From a virus: a stretch of DNA of 52,772 nucleotides. The DNA is taken from IMG/VR virus record IMGVR_UViG_3300009481_000016, positions 1 through 52,772 of that record; one strand, written 5' to 3'. Both the position numbers and the translations under genes were made by a program. The first letter of the stretch is position 1. The number at the start of each line of letters is the position of its first letter. The notes below the pieces were generated by a model. It had not been told where the DNA came from, ran no database searches, and worked only from the letters and a program-made list of their open reading frames with translations. Below are positions 17,601 through 28,100 of the stretch, in pieces.

Positions 17601-20039
17601 AGTAGTGGAAGTGCTTGAAGTCGATATGGTTGTTGCTTCGCTTTTTAGGCCATGTTTCACCACGACTTTGTTAGCGATAGCGTCTGAATTTGTTAAATTA
17701 GTAATTGTATGATGATTACCCGTTGTGGCATCTTTTAACTCTCCAAACTTACTATTCAATTTATGACCGTTTTCAAGAGCCACCTGCCATTTATTAATTT
17801 GAGAGGCTTTGTATAGTGTTTCTCCGTTTTCTAATGAAGTTACATAGCCAGTAATTGAACCAATAGCCGCTTCAAGTGTTATTACATTACAGGCACGATA
17901 AGCGGCTGTGGTTGTTGGTATTGTTTTCAATAATGTGTCACGAGTAATGTTCATCCTACTATAACGATTACCACCTGCTGTTGATGCTGTTGGTGTCGAT
18001 ACATTACCTACTGTGGCATATTTTTCCCCATTACTATCTAAGAATAATGATGAGTTGCCTTTTAGAACATTATTGTAATCTGCTAAAGTACCCGCACCAC
18101 CAAATGCTTCGGCATCCCCTATTTCTTTAGTGCCACCAATAGAAGCCATAACAATAGGTATATTCTCGTCTAAATGTGTTTGGGTATAATCAATGCCTGT
18201 TCCCGCAGTATAATTAACCCGTTGAATATATACATAATCACCATCAAAATAGTTTTGTAAGGTTCCAGCACTAAAGGTAATCGTATCGGGTCCCGTTGTT
18301 CTGGTAGTAATGATACCCATACTGTTACCATCTTTGTCAGTAGCAGTATCACCAGAAACAGCAATAAGTGAAGTTGGGTCTTGTCTAACAGTTATTGCTG
18401 TTGTAGTTCCAGACGCATAATCACCATTTATTTGCACTTCAATTTTTTCCATTAATGGCCCCATAGTAGTTAGTGCAGTTGTTTGAGTATCGGCTATTGA
18501 TGATACGACACCAATAGGTGTACCTTTTGCGTTGTATAGTGTATCTCCTTTTGAAAAATTGTTTTTTGCGGTCGTTGAAGGTGCTACAACATTAATGGTT
18601 GTTCCACCAGTAAGAGTTGCATTACTACTAACAAAGCAATCAGTTTGATATGGCCCCATCTTATCCATTTTTGTTCCAAATTCGGGTTTCTTAATGAAAA
18701 GGTCGTCTTTTTCTTCGGTTGTTAATAATGCGTTTTGGCCGGTCCATTGGAAGGGGTCGGCTTCTGTTGAACCCATGATAGATGGGCCGTCAAATGGCAT
18801 ATCTGGTGGTGGGGCGGTTGGTAAATCACAGGAATTAAGACCTTCAACAGAAAACCTACTATAACCATGCCCAGTGGAATGAGCCGAAGGTTGCGCCCCC
18901 CGTGAATCATAACCTAAACTGGGTAGCCCCAAATTACCCCCATCCATAGGTTTAGCGGTCATATACCATACTGGTAGTGGCGCACCCAATCCTTGAACAA
19001 TAGGGCCGCCATTAGCAGTACCCCAATAGCCACCACCCGTAGGGGTGGGTGTTTCCCAAGACACGATAACGGTGTGTTGTTCTTCACCATCGTTTTGTAC
19101 TGCAAATGTTCCACCTTCTGCGAAATTCGCTGTTGGACCAGCAGAATTCACGACATTTGTTATGTTAAAAGAAACAATATTATGGTTAGAAAGACTAGCA
19201 TCGTTATTTTCTCTTTTAATCTCCCAACCATCATAAGTTAGTGTATAATTCCCACCCGTTATTGTACCGTTTTGTGGTAAATCAGTAGGGCTACGATTAT
19301 AGGTGTAAAATCTGCCATCAAAACGCCCCCCTCTAACACTATCACCTATTGTTAAAGCACATTCATTTGTTGATTGAAGATAAACATACACACCATTTAT
19401 TTCTAAAACTTTACCAATATATGTGTTTTCAGTATAAAGTGAATCATTGGGTTTAACATGAGCCGATATATCAGTTCCAACATTAATTACTCTAGTGCTA
19501 CCTTTAGCATGGTCAGCAGAAATAGCACTACTGGTAATACCTGCTGCGGCATAATGTAACTTATTATGATTAATAGTAGTATAAGAGGTAGCACCACTCA
19601 TTTTTACATATTTGGCACGAAGAAAACGCTCTCGACTAGAATGTAATCCCCTTTGCCATACTCTACTTGAGTTGATAGTTGCCGCTATTAGTCGTGAAGC
19701 CTCTTCTGTTCCAAGATTATAGGTTTTGTTAGTTCCCGCATTTGTCGAGGCTTCTGCGGCTCTTTTCAAGTCAATTATTTTGACACCTATTCTCCCGTAA
19801 TGTGCGAAAGCAGTTGCCGCCGCAGTAGTATCTCCCGCTAATGGTGTTCTAATAAGAAAGTGCATTCCTTGAGAAGTGCTACCCCCCGCCCAAACAGTAT
19901 CAGTGGCATCATCATATTCGGTATCGGGATATGTGAAAAACATACTGAAATAGCCGCTTGGTGGTCGGGCATTATCAGTTCCTAATGTTTGAACATTGGC
20001 GGGGTATTCACGCTTAGGGAATGTCTTAATTTCCGCCAT
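11658..20039 (-). CDS. Giant tail-tip protein with C-terminal hub-like (gpD/VgrG-type) domain
   Basis: At about 2793 residues this is the largest gene of the window. The last about 400 residues (nt about 11900-12750) follow the pattern of baseplate hub proteins: GYQLLLNESGLLLYSP, LIEVSGMLEMANEVIIEGD, a TARETIPGL stretch, a helix LREANLALRMAKGIL, then LKSNDIQPGEIINVDFVM. The rest is beta-rich and Gly/Asn/Thr-rich, with no recognised enzyme motif. Several short units of the type GDTLYNAKGTPIGVV recur, probably small beta modules. The ATG at 20039 (MAEIKTFPKREYP) is preferred to a GTG at 20054, since it directly follows the upstream stop. It probably forms part of the tail tip that closes the tube and meets the host surface. 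Confidence 0.7.
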   Translation of the reverse strand: MAEIKTFPKREYPANVQTLGTDNARPPSGYFSMFFTYPDTEYDDATDTVWAGGSTSQGMHFLIRTPLAGDTTAAATAFAHYGRIGVKIIDLKRAAEASTNAGTNKTYNLGTEEASRLIAATINSSRVWQRGLHSSRERFLRAKYVKMSGATSYTTINHNKLHYAAAGITSSAISADHAKGSTRVINVGTDISAHVKPNDSLYTENTYIGKVLEINGVYVYLQSTNECALTIGDSVRGGRFDGRFYTYNRSPTDLPQNGTITGGNYTLTYDGWEIKRENNDASLSNHNIVSFNITNVVNSAGPTANFAEGGTFAVQNDGEEQHTVIVSWETPTPTGGGYWGTANGGPIVQGLGAPLPVWYMTAKPMDGGNLGLPSLGYDSRGAQPSAHSTGHGYSRFSVEGLNSCDLPTAPPPDMPFDGPSIMGSTEADPFQWTGQNALLTTEEKDDLFIKKPEFGTKMDKMGPYQTDCFVSSNATLTGGTTINVVAPSTTAKNNFSKGDTLYNAKGTPIGVVSSIADTQTTALTTMGPLMEKIEVQINGDYASGTTTAITVRQDPTSLIAVSGDTATDKDGNSMGIITTRTTGPDTITFSAGTLQNYFDGDYVYIQRVNYTAGTGIDYTQTHLDENIPIVMASIGGTKEIGDAEAFGGAGTLADYNNVLKGNSSLFLDSNGEKYATVGNVSTPTASTAGGNRYSRMNITRDTLLKTIPTTTAAYRACNVITLEAAIGSITGYVTSLENGETLYKASQINKWQVALENGHKLNSKFGELKDATTGNHHTITNLTNSDAIANKVVVKHGLKSEATTISTSSTSTTGSQGYVTRPFRTVRAVNTETVGNLHISNEERVWDDLSVVDDTGQELVLQGGSPFGTVIKDYNFNKTRINPTDGTETILPSTPGSGIEPNMEIQLPSQDEIPGNILVRSGHDRVQAWRNMTWGMGGLTEPYPNTPGSIEANTDPNDTAAGGATQFDTHDRVLYFHPVRILHDKLATQFGLSPNANAGAVPSGSTRLFSAHRLNDHVERGSVLLDAQNGVDASFMHPHHRIRFGRQGHHFITPFTMRGTPKSLRRQLHRSHGSAYSLMFEAETENKHWGFQSAYNGGTDSPSSTLYYLDTLEAKTETYNTGSFSSDGFPLGEISRNGLPNHRKFYDDSPETSFDVLFAPGQEHTKVEGASEQTHFVSSSHGKDTSMGPYGNVAHSGPIAITAASARTVNTRHNAGEEFAINGFFLNQYLLMGGRPNPAWLQYDLAGSGATPHTYTLLGHQGGWYQPRVATELATVPPLFAHDVEMVNAAAIPIPIVENPAIDTAHFTQLSTNNDLALLKSTNTNSGATPDAFLSTWLAEYSHPALFGTSREHFMSFRYREAGMPNAVAYPAVRGLLLRNASSNSLVAGSVRTALPFERLYAFQWMQNYGYNALNAGGHGANWGERAASAVLMGHSGLREPCGTLELRQHFVKHGAVKRMSRGEGIGDGLNPRKTVSRRILDKDSTNNYIWHEVTTPENAMVAIDVSRRLPVRAWGFKTGSDALNMLSGDPNEILSTQQKIQKSARFDGGKHDSVQDIPTITLGADWRWPVAYGGVERSVPIGMVVSEHTSGEGMERLSNVAWAEGEKELGIGRVLKHSDLGVVKPTALPAGLVDSRRTEFTTTTGSSAKFLHAKSVNTGSDPIIGLNHHSGDKTLAANSVEAQTQSGSFGASVGNEFIHQRGNNLHLNAHPVDHFVNSGDNQHFPAHGWGQNLAMKNQSGASERGTMPIPLSEISDHRQVQSDLSPRLGLVVETKTERDEGKATDYEVTSTKAVSLHSDLAIGQQFPVLPSWVQQTKWTKYGASIGSITTTAANPDETYGGQSEPNQRLLKPQWSLNRDNNLGAAVLSDTSKEFKGVGVQDHWAVRGCGDLPPWGGVYILRKTWLERPDDIDASRASLKNNASGLTQNAQPVRKSADYIMRMVRPLKAFGYTTKNDVDGSVLNQDGWLLGAFSSLTEANFKHQPFTRDKRYGMFETTTAKSIGNILPITSTHDTSPTIEWPDANERDITWHLIPSANMLQHFKADASRKDNEGKIHSLIDARYSQSTHPGGGETLSQTETVYADNATLVLDPYNRRERSGIAVSKQPNYSMGILGSRGTIKFDSGTSLVVEDATNFPASGNLIIIGLSGQIPYTARTETTFTTGTRTGDCLSTGDLEGREIRFGNNANATIDSTNANLNPPTHSLVILPSFIDNSVSVSLTLANKWCGTNSDNSEVLKPNINYRGLGHYNPNDFFMATPQRFMLSNGQNSGVLSYIKGKGTGGLSDVYIDGINITESSFPPYLIDSDGKRLRIGGISSFGDGKLTTTNLKFRNLSGETIAKSGINTNEPVRVSHITAIGVRTTDAALMMMKDLGSLIPGMDLQPYRPAREQKRLDSGVYSTYSALQRSTTSSLSSYLSAHPSLKSTIEHSSIFISRAARGIGILDILRGLSQMDGYQLLLNESGLLLYSPNVFIGRDRNIGSSSGPQLIEVSGMLEMANEVIIEGDKIAENETVKGFVQDEEKKKKMGGKGDGEGVTRTARETIPGLREANLALRMAKGILIRTGQGAALIRVEGLLKSNDIQPGEIINVDFVMERIKGEFAVFEAHHDYTKGLSNLVIGQYEKGIEGLLADLQSSVSSTIDEDSTRTKERKELVFSAPIRIKAASRVMTRIVNNTRFLIGGSWRGSPTTKQLGAIGVSGGRTGVLKNGAISATTTTSLAVDEIDATLRFSPHDAVFTSANLLVGFVLSVTSTTVTLKANNLVAIPDNDELRATSARADPIGNSKSMFYRVK

Positions 20040-20040
20040 A

Positions 20041-23000
20041 TTAATCCCACACACTCCTTGCGTTGAATAGTGTTGTCACTTCTGATGGCGATAATACTTT
20101 ATTCCACAGGGCAACTTCACTTAGCCGACCAAGAAAATATGTAGGGTCATAAGGATTGGAAATAGTAGTACCGTAAAAATAAGTAGCAGGTGGGCCGTAA
20201 GTATGTAAACCCAATCCAATCAATACCATATTTTTATCACGCCCAAATAGTGAAGTAGCGGTATGCGCCCCTATCTTAGTCAAGGCTTGATTATTTGCCA
20301 AAGCCGTTTCTATTGGTGATTCAAATGTGATGCTTGTAGCGTTCATAGATTTTATTTTTCCGTAAAAATTACCACTTGTGGGTAATATTTGTTGAACACT
20401 ATCTCCAATTGAAAAATAAGATAATGGGCTAACAGTATCAACTGCAACAGTATCGGTACTACCCACAGCGTATGTGCCAGCAGATGGGTGATTTATTAGT
20501 GGATAAGTACCGGGTGCTAATGGGTAGCCAATACCAATATTGATATGTGGTAAATGTGGCCCTACGGTTCCACCCCTGTATGTTGCATCATCAGTCAAAG
20601 CAATTAATGGGTTGGGTGTTGGTGTTAGTGTTTTAGCCACGGCATTGATATAACAGGTTGGCCCCGCCGCATTACTATAAGTGAATACAACATGATACCA
20701 TGCGTCTTTAGCCACAGTACCACTACTCACAGATTCAGCATGAAACGCATTTCCAGCACTATCAGTAAAATGACCTATTACCTTAAATTCGTAAGTAGTC
20801 ATTGCTATTTGCTTACTGACAATAGAAACGCCCCACGGAAACCCATTATGGTCGATTCCATGTAATACTGGCCCTGTTCCATAAGCATCTTGACTTACTG
20901 CGGGCCAAGCACCAACAATATTTGGGTGCATGAAAAAGGAAATAGACCAAGCCGCATTAGCACCTTTCATTTCATTTAAGACATTCACAAGTGGTTTTAT
21001 TTTTGGGGTAACGGGGTTATTTTTCTCTATTTCATGGGCAGCAATATAATCAGTACCACTAAAGATAACTGCCCCCGATTCACCATCTAAAACAATAGGG
21101 CCATTCGCTGCCGTTATGCGTTGAGCAGATGCCTCCCAATCACTGTAAACCAATAATTTACTACCATGTAGTTTTTCTATGGGCAGTTTTACATGTTGAT
21201 AGTTTGCATAGTCACCAGTATAGTCGGCCAAATCTCCTAATCTAATATAAAATTGTGTTTCTTGAGATAGTAAATGACTATTTTCGGGCGTTGTTCCAGT
21301 ATTGGTAAGGATTTGCCTATGGTGTAGCCCACGATAGGTATTTTCCTTTACAGTATCAGCATTTTTTAAGTTGGAAAAGTCTAATATTGCGGCTGATGTT
21401 TGAACCTCTTGGAGATTTTGAAAACCACTATATCCAGATGGCCCCTTTGCGTAATGATGAGTGTAAAAGTCACTATAATCATTAGCGGTTCCATCACTAA
21501 TATCGAAGGTGACCCCTGTGTGACCCCCACCAAAAAATAGTATTCCATGAGCATCTATTAGAGGGTGTATTAATTTGATTTCAACTTGTTTGTATGAACC
21601 ATCAGAATTAACAAACAAATCTTTCCATTTATTACTCAATTGATTCAATGGTTGAACATCAGCAAGTGCGGCACAAGCCCCTGTTCCAGAAACCTTACAA
21701 TCAGTTCCCCCTTGACCCCCCGCTACCCATCTAAAAGTACCATAATCAGTATTATTAACCAATATAGTTGCCCTATCGCTTGCTGATAAATTTCTATCAA
21801 TTCTCCTAATAATATCTAATGCTTTGCGTTCAACCCACAAAGTGCTTTGAGTTTCGGGGTCATAACTTGGTAGTGTGTTGCCGTATGAATTTTTGGGGTT
21901 GAGAACAGTATTGAATGTAATCTCTTGACCTATTCCACTATAAGTGCGTAGTTCATCACCTGCATTTTCAACTAAACCATGAACACCACCTTGAAAGGTG
22001 GTAATTGGTATGTGAGTTTCCCCATCCATTCCAATCGGCAATGGGGCAGGGAATGAACCTGCTTGATATGACCTGCTATTTGTGGCTAAAAGCCCACCAT
22101 GACCCACCGCTTGAATTGGCCGATATGGATAGGGGCTATGATTACTAAACCATACTGCAAAATTACGACCAGTAGCACCGGGTATGGTGCTATGAATAAC
22201 TATACTCGTGCCACTTTCCCCATCCCTACTCTCTACACCTTTACCTGCAAATGCTCTTATGTAACCCATGTGTGAACCCGTATCTGTTGAAGAAACGGTA
22301 TGAGTACCCGCACTTTCACTAAACAAAAGGGGCGCATCAAAAGCACTACCGCCGTTTTCGTTTTTCGCCAAAGGGTGACTGGCTTGATTAATAGTGCGTA
22401 TTAGTTCATTTACTGCTGTATTGAAATCCGAAACTGACCCCTTACTAGCAATATCTCCCAATTTTATTCGTTGTGGGCGAACATACCAAAGGTCCCCACT
22501 ACCTTTCTTACCTTGTAGTGCATAATAACTAGCCCTACATTCTATTGGTGGTAATAAGGGTAAATCATCGTTCCCGTACAAATAATTACCGGGGTCAAAA
22601 GAGAACCCTTCCATTGATGGGCCGTTGTGGATAAGAATAGTGGTATCATCATCGGGGTCAATACAAATAGAAGTTAATGGGTTTCCAATACGAAGCCCAA
22701 GAGCCTTTTCTATTGGGGCTATGAAGGCTTGGGCCATAGTGCTTGCAGAAGTGCTTACAGCCACAGTAGCACCAGTAATTGCGGCTACTGTACCAACCCC
22801 TGCGGAGGCATCATCTGTAAGCCAACTACCCAAAGTAACAGGAAGCCCAACAATTAGTTTATTTCTTAAATCTGCTTCTGATAGTGTGTTGTTATCCCAA
22901 TCTTGATATTGGTCAAAATACATTTTATAGACATTGCTATTTTGTTCTAAATGTGAAATATGAAGTCTAATACCACGTTGTGAAATTATACCTTCCCCCA

Positions 23001-25194
23001 CAGTTACCAAAAAACCACCATCAGGTATGGTCCATTTAGAGGGTAAGGTTGTGGCTACATCAGAAAAACTACTTTCGGTAGTAAAAGGTAAGAAACTATC
23101 TACTTCAATATAAGCATCACTACCACCTAATGTACCAGTTACAACTTCTGTTTCACCCCCTGCATAAGTATAAGCAGTAAGGTATGTGGTCGCATTTTCT
23201 CGCATACACCTTATCCATGCCTTACCACTAACAGTAGCCCAATCATTTACAGTTAAAGCCGACACTATATTTTTTAGCCCCCAGTCAATAGACCAGCGAT
23301 TTTCATAGTTTTGCATTTGAGGGCGATTAATGGCGGTCATTGTGCAATCTAATGATAATTCCATAGATTGTGACGAAGGGAGGGGGGTGCGGTTATCCGT
23401 ACTGGTTGCTAAACGCTTTTCAATATCAAAAAACATGGATGGGAAAAGGGGTATTTCCACTAACGCACGAGTTGAAGCATAATATGTGGATGTTTGACGG
23501 TCATTTCTCACCGAAGCATTACCAGACCCAACAACCTTGTCTTTCCATACTGGTAAAAACGGGTGTTCGGTTCGTGAAGGGTTGATGTCTATACCACCCT
23601 GCCCCAATCCCCCCATTGACAGGGTTACTGATGGGCTTCCTAAGTCACCAATTTCTTTTAGGGGATAACCTTCTGATAAATTGAAATCTCGTTGAGATGT
23701 TCGGTCTGAAATATCCATCAGTTGGGAACGCCCTCTCACTATAACGCCACCCTCCATTTCACCACTATTTGGTGTTATTTCTTCTATTCGCCCTTTCATA
23801 AGCATTAGTTCAATAGTGCATTTATGATATTGGGTATCTGAATCTTGTTTTGTTAATAAAGTGGTCAAAGTGTTGGCTCTTTGCTTATTTTTTGGATGAA
23901 TGAGCAATAAATGATTATTACCTTCAATTATATTATCAATAATATCAAACTGTTCTAAAACTACTGGTTGTTGGCTCGCATAAGTATCATCTACTATTGC
24001 TACCCCCTCACCTTGAACGGATATTGAAAGTAAATTGTAAGCAGATTTACTATCGGTGATTGGTGACCTAGTATTGGGTTGTGCAATCGGTGGCCCGTAG
24101 CCTTCGTACCTATCCCCCATTCCCGCTATTGAATTTTGAATTACTGTATGAGCGCAATTTTCAATATTAATGAAAGGAGAACTGGTAGTATCACCACTAG
24201 GATTCATTTGAAGCATGTGTGATTTTATAGGTCTTTGGAGGTTTGTTGTGGGTATTGATATGATACCACCGGGAGAATGTATTGTAAGTGGGGTCCATGT
24301 GTTATCAACTGCACCCGCATAGGGATAGCGCAACCAATCTATCAATGGCCTATATTCGGGGCTACCGGTTGGGTCCTCTATGTAAATGGTGTTAGCATCC
24401 GGAACTGTGCGTTCCACCACCAACCACCCACGACTACTACTTTGATTAATCGCTTGAACATCATTTTCAGTTGTTGCATGAGAGTTAGAACCTCCTACCC
24501 CTGCCCCAAAAGCACTACTTTTCCAACCCGCCACCACTTCCCCAGTGGTATCAATAGCATTGTAATATACTAGAATTTTTGGTGGTCCACCCGCCGCTAT
24601 AAGGTCGCTTGGGCTTTCAATAATAGCAATACGACTCTCTTTTTCTGGTGTCAAATGATGCACATAATCTTCATTTGTTGGTTTTTGGGGGTCAGTAAAA
24701 TCGAATAAGGCTTCTTGGCTTACATCTAAATTTTTAAGGGCAAAAAGACGCACATCTTCTACTGCTATTGCTACAATTGTGTTTTTACCCGATGATAAAA
24801 CATTAGCCGACCCATCGTGATATGAATATCCACCCTGTGCCATAATACTACTAACTTTATCACCACTACCAGTAGCAGTTAAAGTACCAATACTTGAACT
24901 GGTTTGAATATCATTAATTTCGCCTTGATAAACAGTTTGTGTGATATTAACTTTTTCATTTTTCGCTATTAATGATTCAATAGTTGTATCTTCATAAGAA
25001 CTCTCAAATCTGTCAGTTAGTCCTTGAATTGTACGAGTAATTGATTCATTTTTTGGGCTTGGCATTTTCTTTAAGAAAAAATGCCCACTGACACGATTGT
25101 AAGTGGTTAAACCACACATGCCCGGAAAATCATCACTAGGTTCTAACAAATCGTTAGATATTGGCACATATCCTTCTGATGGTTCTTCTGGCAT
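20041..25194 (-). CDS. Giant tail-tip protein with C-terminal LamG domain
   Basis: The 1717-residue protein is beta-rich. Its last about 350 residues (nt about 20050-21150) contain a concanavalin-like/LamG domain: GESGAVIFSGTDYI, WSISFFMHPN, AWYHVVFTYSNAAGPTCYI, and the typical ending FLGRLSEVALWNKVLSPSEV. Such domains often bind sugars, so contact with host glycans is inferred. A VSPLSYFSIGDSVQQI unit inside the LamG region resembles small beta modules in the neighbouring giant gene. The N-terminal about 1000 residues are unrecognised. It starts after GGGGTC, 2 bases after the upstream stop, and its own stop is almost at the next start. Confidence 0.68.
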   Translation of the reverse strand: MPEEPSEGYVPISNDLLEPSDDFPGMCGLTTYNRVSGHFFLKKMPSPKNESITRTIQGLTDRFESSYEDTTIESLIAKNEKVNITQTVYQGEINDIQTSSSIGTLTATGSGDKVSSIMAQGGYSYHDGSANVLSSGKNTIVAIAVEDVRLFALKNLDVSQEALFDFTDPQKPTNEDYVHHLTPEKESRIAIIESPSDLIAAGGPPKILVYYNAIDTTGEVVAGWKSSAFGAGVGGSNSHATTENDVQAINQSSSRGWLVVERTVPDANTIYIEDPTGSPEYRPLIDWLRYPYAGAVDNTWTPLTIHSPGGIISIPTTNLQRPIKSHMLQMNPSGDTTSSPFINIENCAHTVIQNSIAGMGDRYEGYGPPIAQPNTRSPITDSKSAYNLLSISVQGEGVAIVDDTYASQQPVVLEQFDIIDNIIEGNNHLLLIHPKNKQRANTLTTLLTKQDSDTQYHKCTIELMLMKGRIEEITPNSGEMEGGVIVRGRSQLMDISDRTSQRDFNLSEGYPLKEIGDLGSPSVTLSMGGLGQGGIDINPSRTEHPFLPVWKDKVVGSGNASVRNDRQTSTYYASTRALVEIPLFPSMFFDIEKRLATSTDNRTPLPSSQSMELSLDCTMTAINRPQMQNYENRWSIDWGLKNIVSALTVNDWATVSGKAWIRCMRENATTYLTAYTYAGGETEVVTGTLGGSDAYIEVDSFLPFTTESSFSDVATTLPSKWTIPDGGFLVTVGEGIISQRGIRLHISHLEQNSNVYKMYFDQYQDWDNNTLSEADLRNKLIVGLPVTLGSWLTDDASAGVGTVAAITGATVAVSTSASTMAQAFIAPIEKALGLRIGNPLTSICIDPDDDTTILIHNGPSMEGFSFDPGNYLYGNDDLPLLPPIECRASYYALQGKKGSGDLWYVRPQRIKLGDIASKGSVSDFNTAVNELIRTINQASHPLAKNENGGSAFDAPLLFSESAGTHTVSSTDTGSHMGYIRAFAGKGVESRDGESGTSIVIHSTIPGATGRNFAVWFSNHSPYPYRPIQAVGHGGLLATNSRSYQAGSFPAPLPIGMDGETHIPITTFQGGVHGLVENAGDELRTYSGIGQEITFNTVLNPKNSYGNTLPSYDPETQSTLWVERKALDIIRRIDRNLSASDRATILVNNTDYGTFRWVAGGQGGTDCKVSGTGACAALADVQPLNQLSNKWKDLFVNSDGSYKQVEIKLIHPLIDAHGILFFGGGHTGVTFDISDGTANDYSDFYTHHYAKGPSGYSGFQNLQEVQTSAAILDFSNLKNADTVKENTYRGLHHRQILTNTGTTPENSHLLSQETQFYIRLGDLADYTGDYANYQHVKLPIEKLHGSKLLVYSDWEASAQRITAANGPIVLDGESGAVIFSGTDYIAAHEIEKNNPVTPKIKPLVNVLNEMKGANAAWSISFFMHPNIVGAWPAVSQDAYGTGPVLHGIDHNGFPWGVSIVSKQIAMTTYEFKVIGHFTDSAGNAFHAESVSSGTVAKDAWYHVVFTYSNAAGPTCYINAVAKTLTPTPNPLIALTDDATYRGGTVGPHLPHINIGIGYPLAPGTYPLINHPSAGTYAVGSTDTVAVDTVSPLSYFSIGDSVQQILPTSGNFYGKIKSMNATSITFESPIETALANNQALTKIGAHTATSLFGRDKNMVLIGLGLHTYGPPATYFYGTTISNPYDPTYFLGRLSEVALWNKVLSPSEVTTLFNARSVWD

Positions 25195-25196
25195 TT

Positions 25197-28100
25197 TTAG
25201 ACCCCGTATTTATCTTCAAACCATTGTTGCATATCATCATCTTGTGCATCTGTTAATAGTTGTGGCATCCCTATAATTTCGTGAACAATGAAACCCGGTG
25301 GTGCTAATTCATTAATGTCGCTTGTAACACCAGTTCCGTCAACAACTTCACAAAAAAAGTCAACCCCCCCTTGCCTATTTGCGCCAGTGTTTAGATATTT
25401 ATGGCCCGAAGCCAATGTTATACCATATTTTTCAGCCATTTGACCCTCAATCAAATCCCTTTCTGCATTGGTTAGTTGTCTATTATATTGTAATACTTCA
25501 CCGATATAGCCATCTAATTTGTAAGTTGTGGGGGTATAACCCACACAATAAGGTTGAGATGTTGCCAATTTATGGTAGTTGACGGTTGCAGTACCCGCCG
25601 ATGCACCATTAATTCTTAATTCACAAGAGGCCGCACCACCAACCCCATTACCACCCGAAATAGTAGCGGTTAAAACTACTGGTGTATCTACCACAGAAGT
25701 ACCCGTTGCTGCTTGTATTGCTTGCCAAGCAGAACCATCACCTATCCAAAATTCCCATTGGTTGTTTGAACCAGTCATATCGCTGTATAAATTCCATCCT
25801 TTGTATGTAGCATTATTACGATTACTTACTATTCCTTCATAAGTAGCATTATCAGCACTTGTTGTCGTTACTACAATAACAGTAATATCATTAGTATTCA
25901 AATCTGCATCATAAGCCCTTTCCAAAAAGTCATTACCATCAAACTGAATTGCTGGTTTATTATTAAAAATACTAGATGGGGAACGGATAGTTGGCCGGTC
26001 TGTTCCCGCTGATGGTCCAAAATCGTGATTATTGCCACTTCTATCCACCCAATCAGCCAATGCTAATCCATCAAATGATGGATTATTAAAGTGATTAGCG
26101 TCTAAATGTAATACTAAACCCGAACTTGGTAAAAGCCCACCATAATCAAATTGAACAGGTGCAGTGGGGGTCCACCCAGCCACCGCTGCTGCACTACCCC
26201 CGGTATTTTGTTGATTTCGCCATTTCCAAGTGGCATTAGTGCCGTGGTCTATTCGTAGTGAAACAAGAGCCGGAATACCTGCTGTTGGTCTTTGTGTGGT
26301 TGGACCTGCAAAGGCCGCCGTACCACCCGTAGCGGTTAATTTTGGATTCGGGGTCACGGCGTGACCATCATCCAACAATAATTTGAAGTTATCATTAATT
26401 TCACTACGCATTAAAGTCAAAGGGGTACTGGCTGTATAAGTGGGTGTTATGACATAATAAAAGGTCCAATCACCGTCAGCCATATTTGCCCCTGTGGAGG
26501 GATATAATAGTGTTAAGTGTTCAGAAGCAAAGGGGGCGGCTACTACGCCCGAAACATCTGGTATTCTACCAAAAGTCAATGGCCCATTGACACCATGCCC
26601 ATTAACCCAACCCGACCCACCATAGTATTGTTTTCCAGATAAATAGTTAGGAATAGTTGTGGTTGCGTGAACAGTCGGATTACCACCCGGCCATACCATC
26701 GGCCCTGTTGGTGGTGTTAGGGCTTCGGAGGTGGAAACGGCAACCAAACCTGCTCGATTGTTAGCATTACCACAATTTTGTTTCCAACGCCATCCATCAC
26801 CCCACCCATATAGGGCATAATTTGTTGATGAAGCCACAATACCCGTTGCTTTGTTGGTCCACCAAAAAACATAATCATCATTTGATACAACATTTGACCC
26901 GTTGTATTTTTTGATGGTTGTTTTATCATTTGCATCAAACCATAAAGCCACTAAGTGGTCTAAGGGTGGCTCATAAGAACCGGCAGACCCCGAAACACCC
27001 GATGTTTGTGTTTGTGTATTAGTATTAAAACGAGATTTAGTAGCAATAAAATAGGCATCATTCCCATTACCAGTAATATCACTAAATCGTTGGTTTTGTG
27101 TTAGTCTGGCCCTTGTCATTTGGCCCGTTGGTCTTGTTTCTGTCTTTCCGGGGTCGATTACTAAATCCCCATTACCGAGAGTAAACCATACAGGGGTATT
27201 GTCAGGGTGACCAAATAGAAATCCCTGTGTATTTGGGTCATTATTTGAGGCTAATAAGGTACTTTGAACAACTACACATGGTGGCCTACCAAGTGACCCA
27301 TTACCATTAAAATCAATAGCCACAATTCTCATTCTTTCAATGGGATTTACCATTGGGTCAAGGTCAACACCCCCTTCGGGCGAACTATCATGGTAGCCAA
27401 AGGAACTTACAGTACCACCAGTCATTGGGTCTGTTCCACTCACGTTTATTATAGCATTCAAATTAGAAACAGGAATACCGTCTGAATGATAAGTGGATTT
27501 TGTCACTTCGGCTTGAATATCAAGAATACCACTAGCCCACCATGTTTGTAATTGTAATTCTTCAACAGGTATTGATAATATATGCGAAGCCAACAATTCT
27601 AAAGCAGCAGGTCGTTCTATCACACCACCCATAACACTACTAGGAAAATCTCGTATTGCGAAATACCCATAATCATAACCAGCGGCTAGAGTAAGCGGGT
27701 GACCACCAGCAGGGTTTACAGGCGCAGTTACTTCTATGGTAGTGAAATCATATCCTATACACACCATAGGTAGGGGCATTAGCCCCTCATTCTCTCTCCC
27801 CACCCCATCCTTACCTTGATGGGGGTGGGCGGGGTTGCGATTATTAAAAAAATACAAATCGGGTATATCATCTTCATCTTCAAAATTCCATAAACCAACC
27901 GCATCTGGTAAAACTGTAAACGGTTGCATTTTTGGCTCAATAATCCCCCGACTTACCCTAACGCTCTCTATTACACCACGAAACTCTCCACCTTGACCAC
28001 CAATAAATAAATCAGATGAGCCAGAACGTATAATTCGTTCTTCACCACCAAAATCCATATCTGCAACCAAATCAGTATTAATATACACTTTCATTCGTTT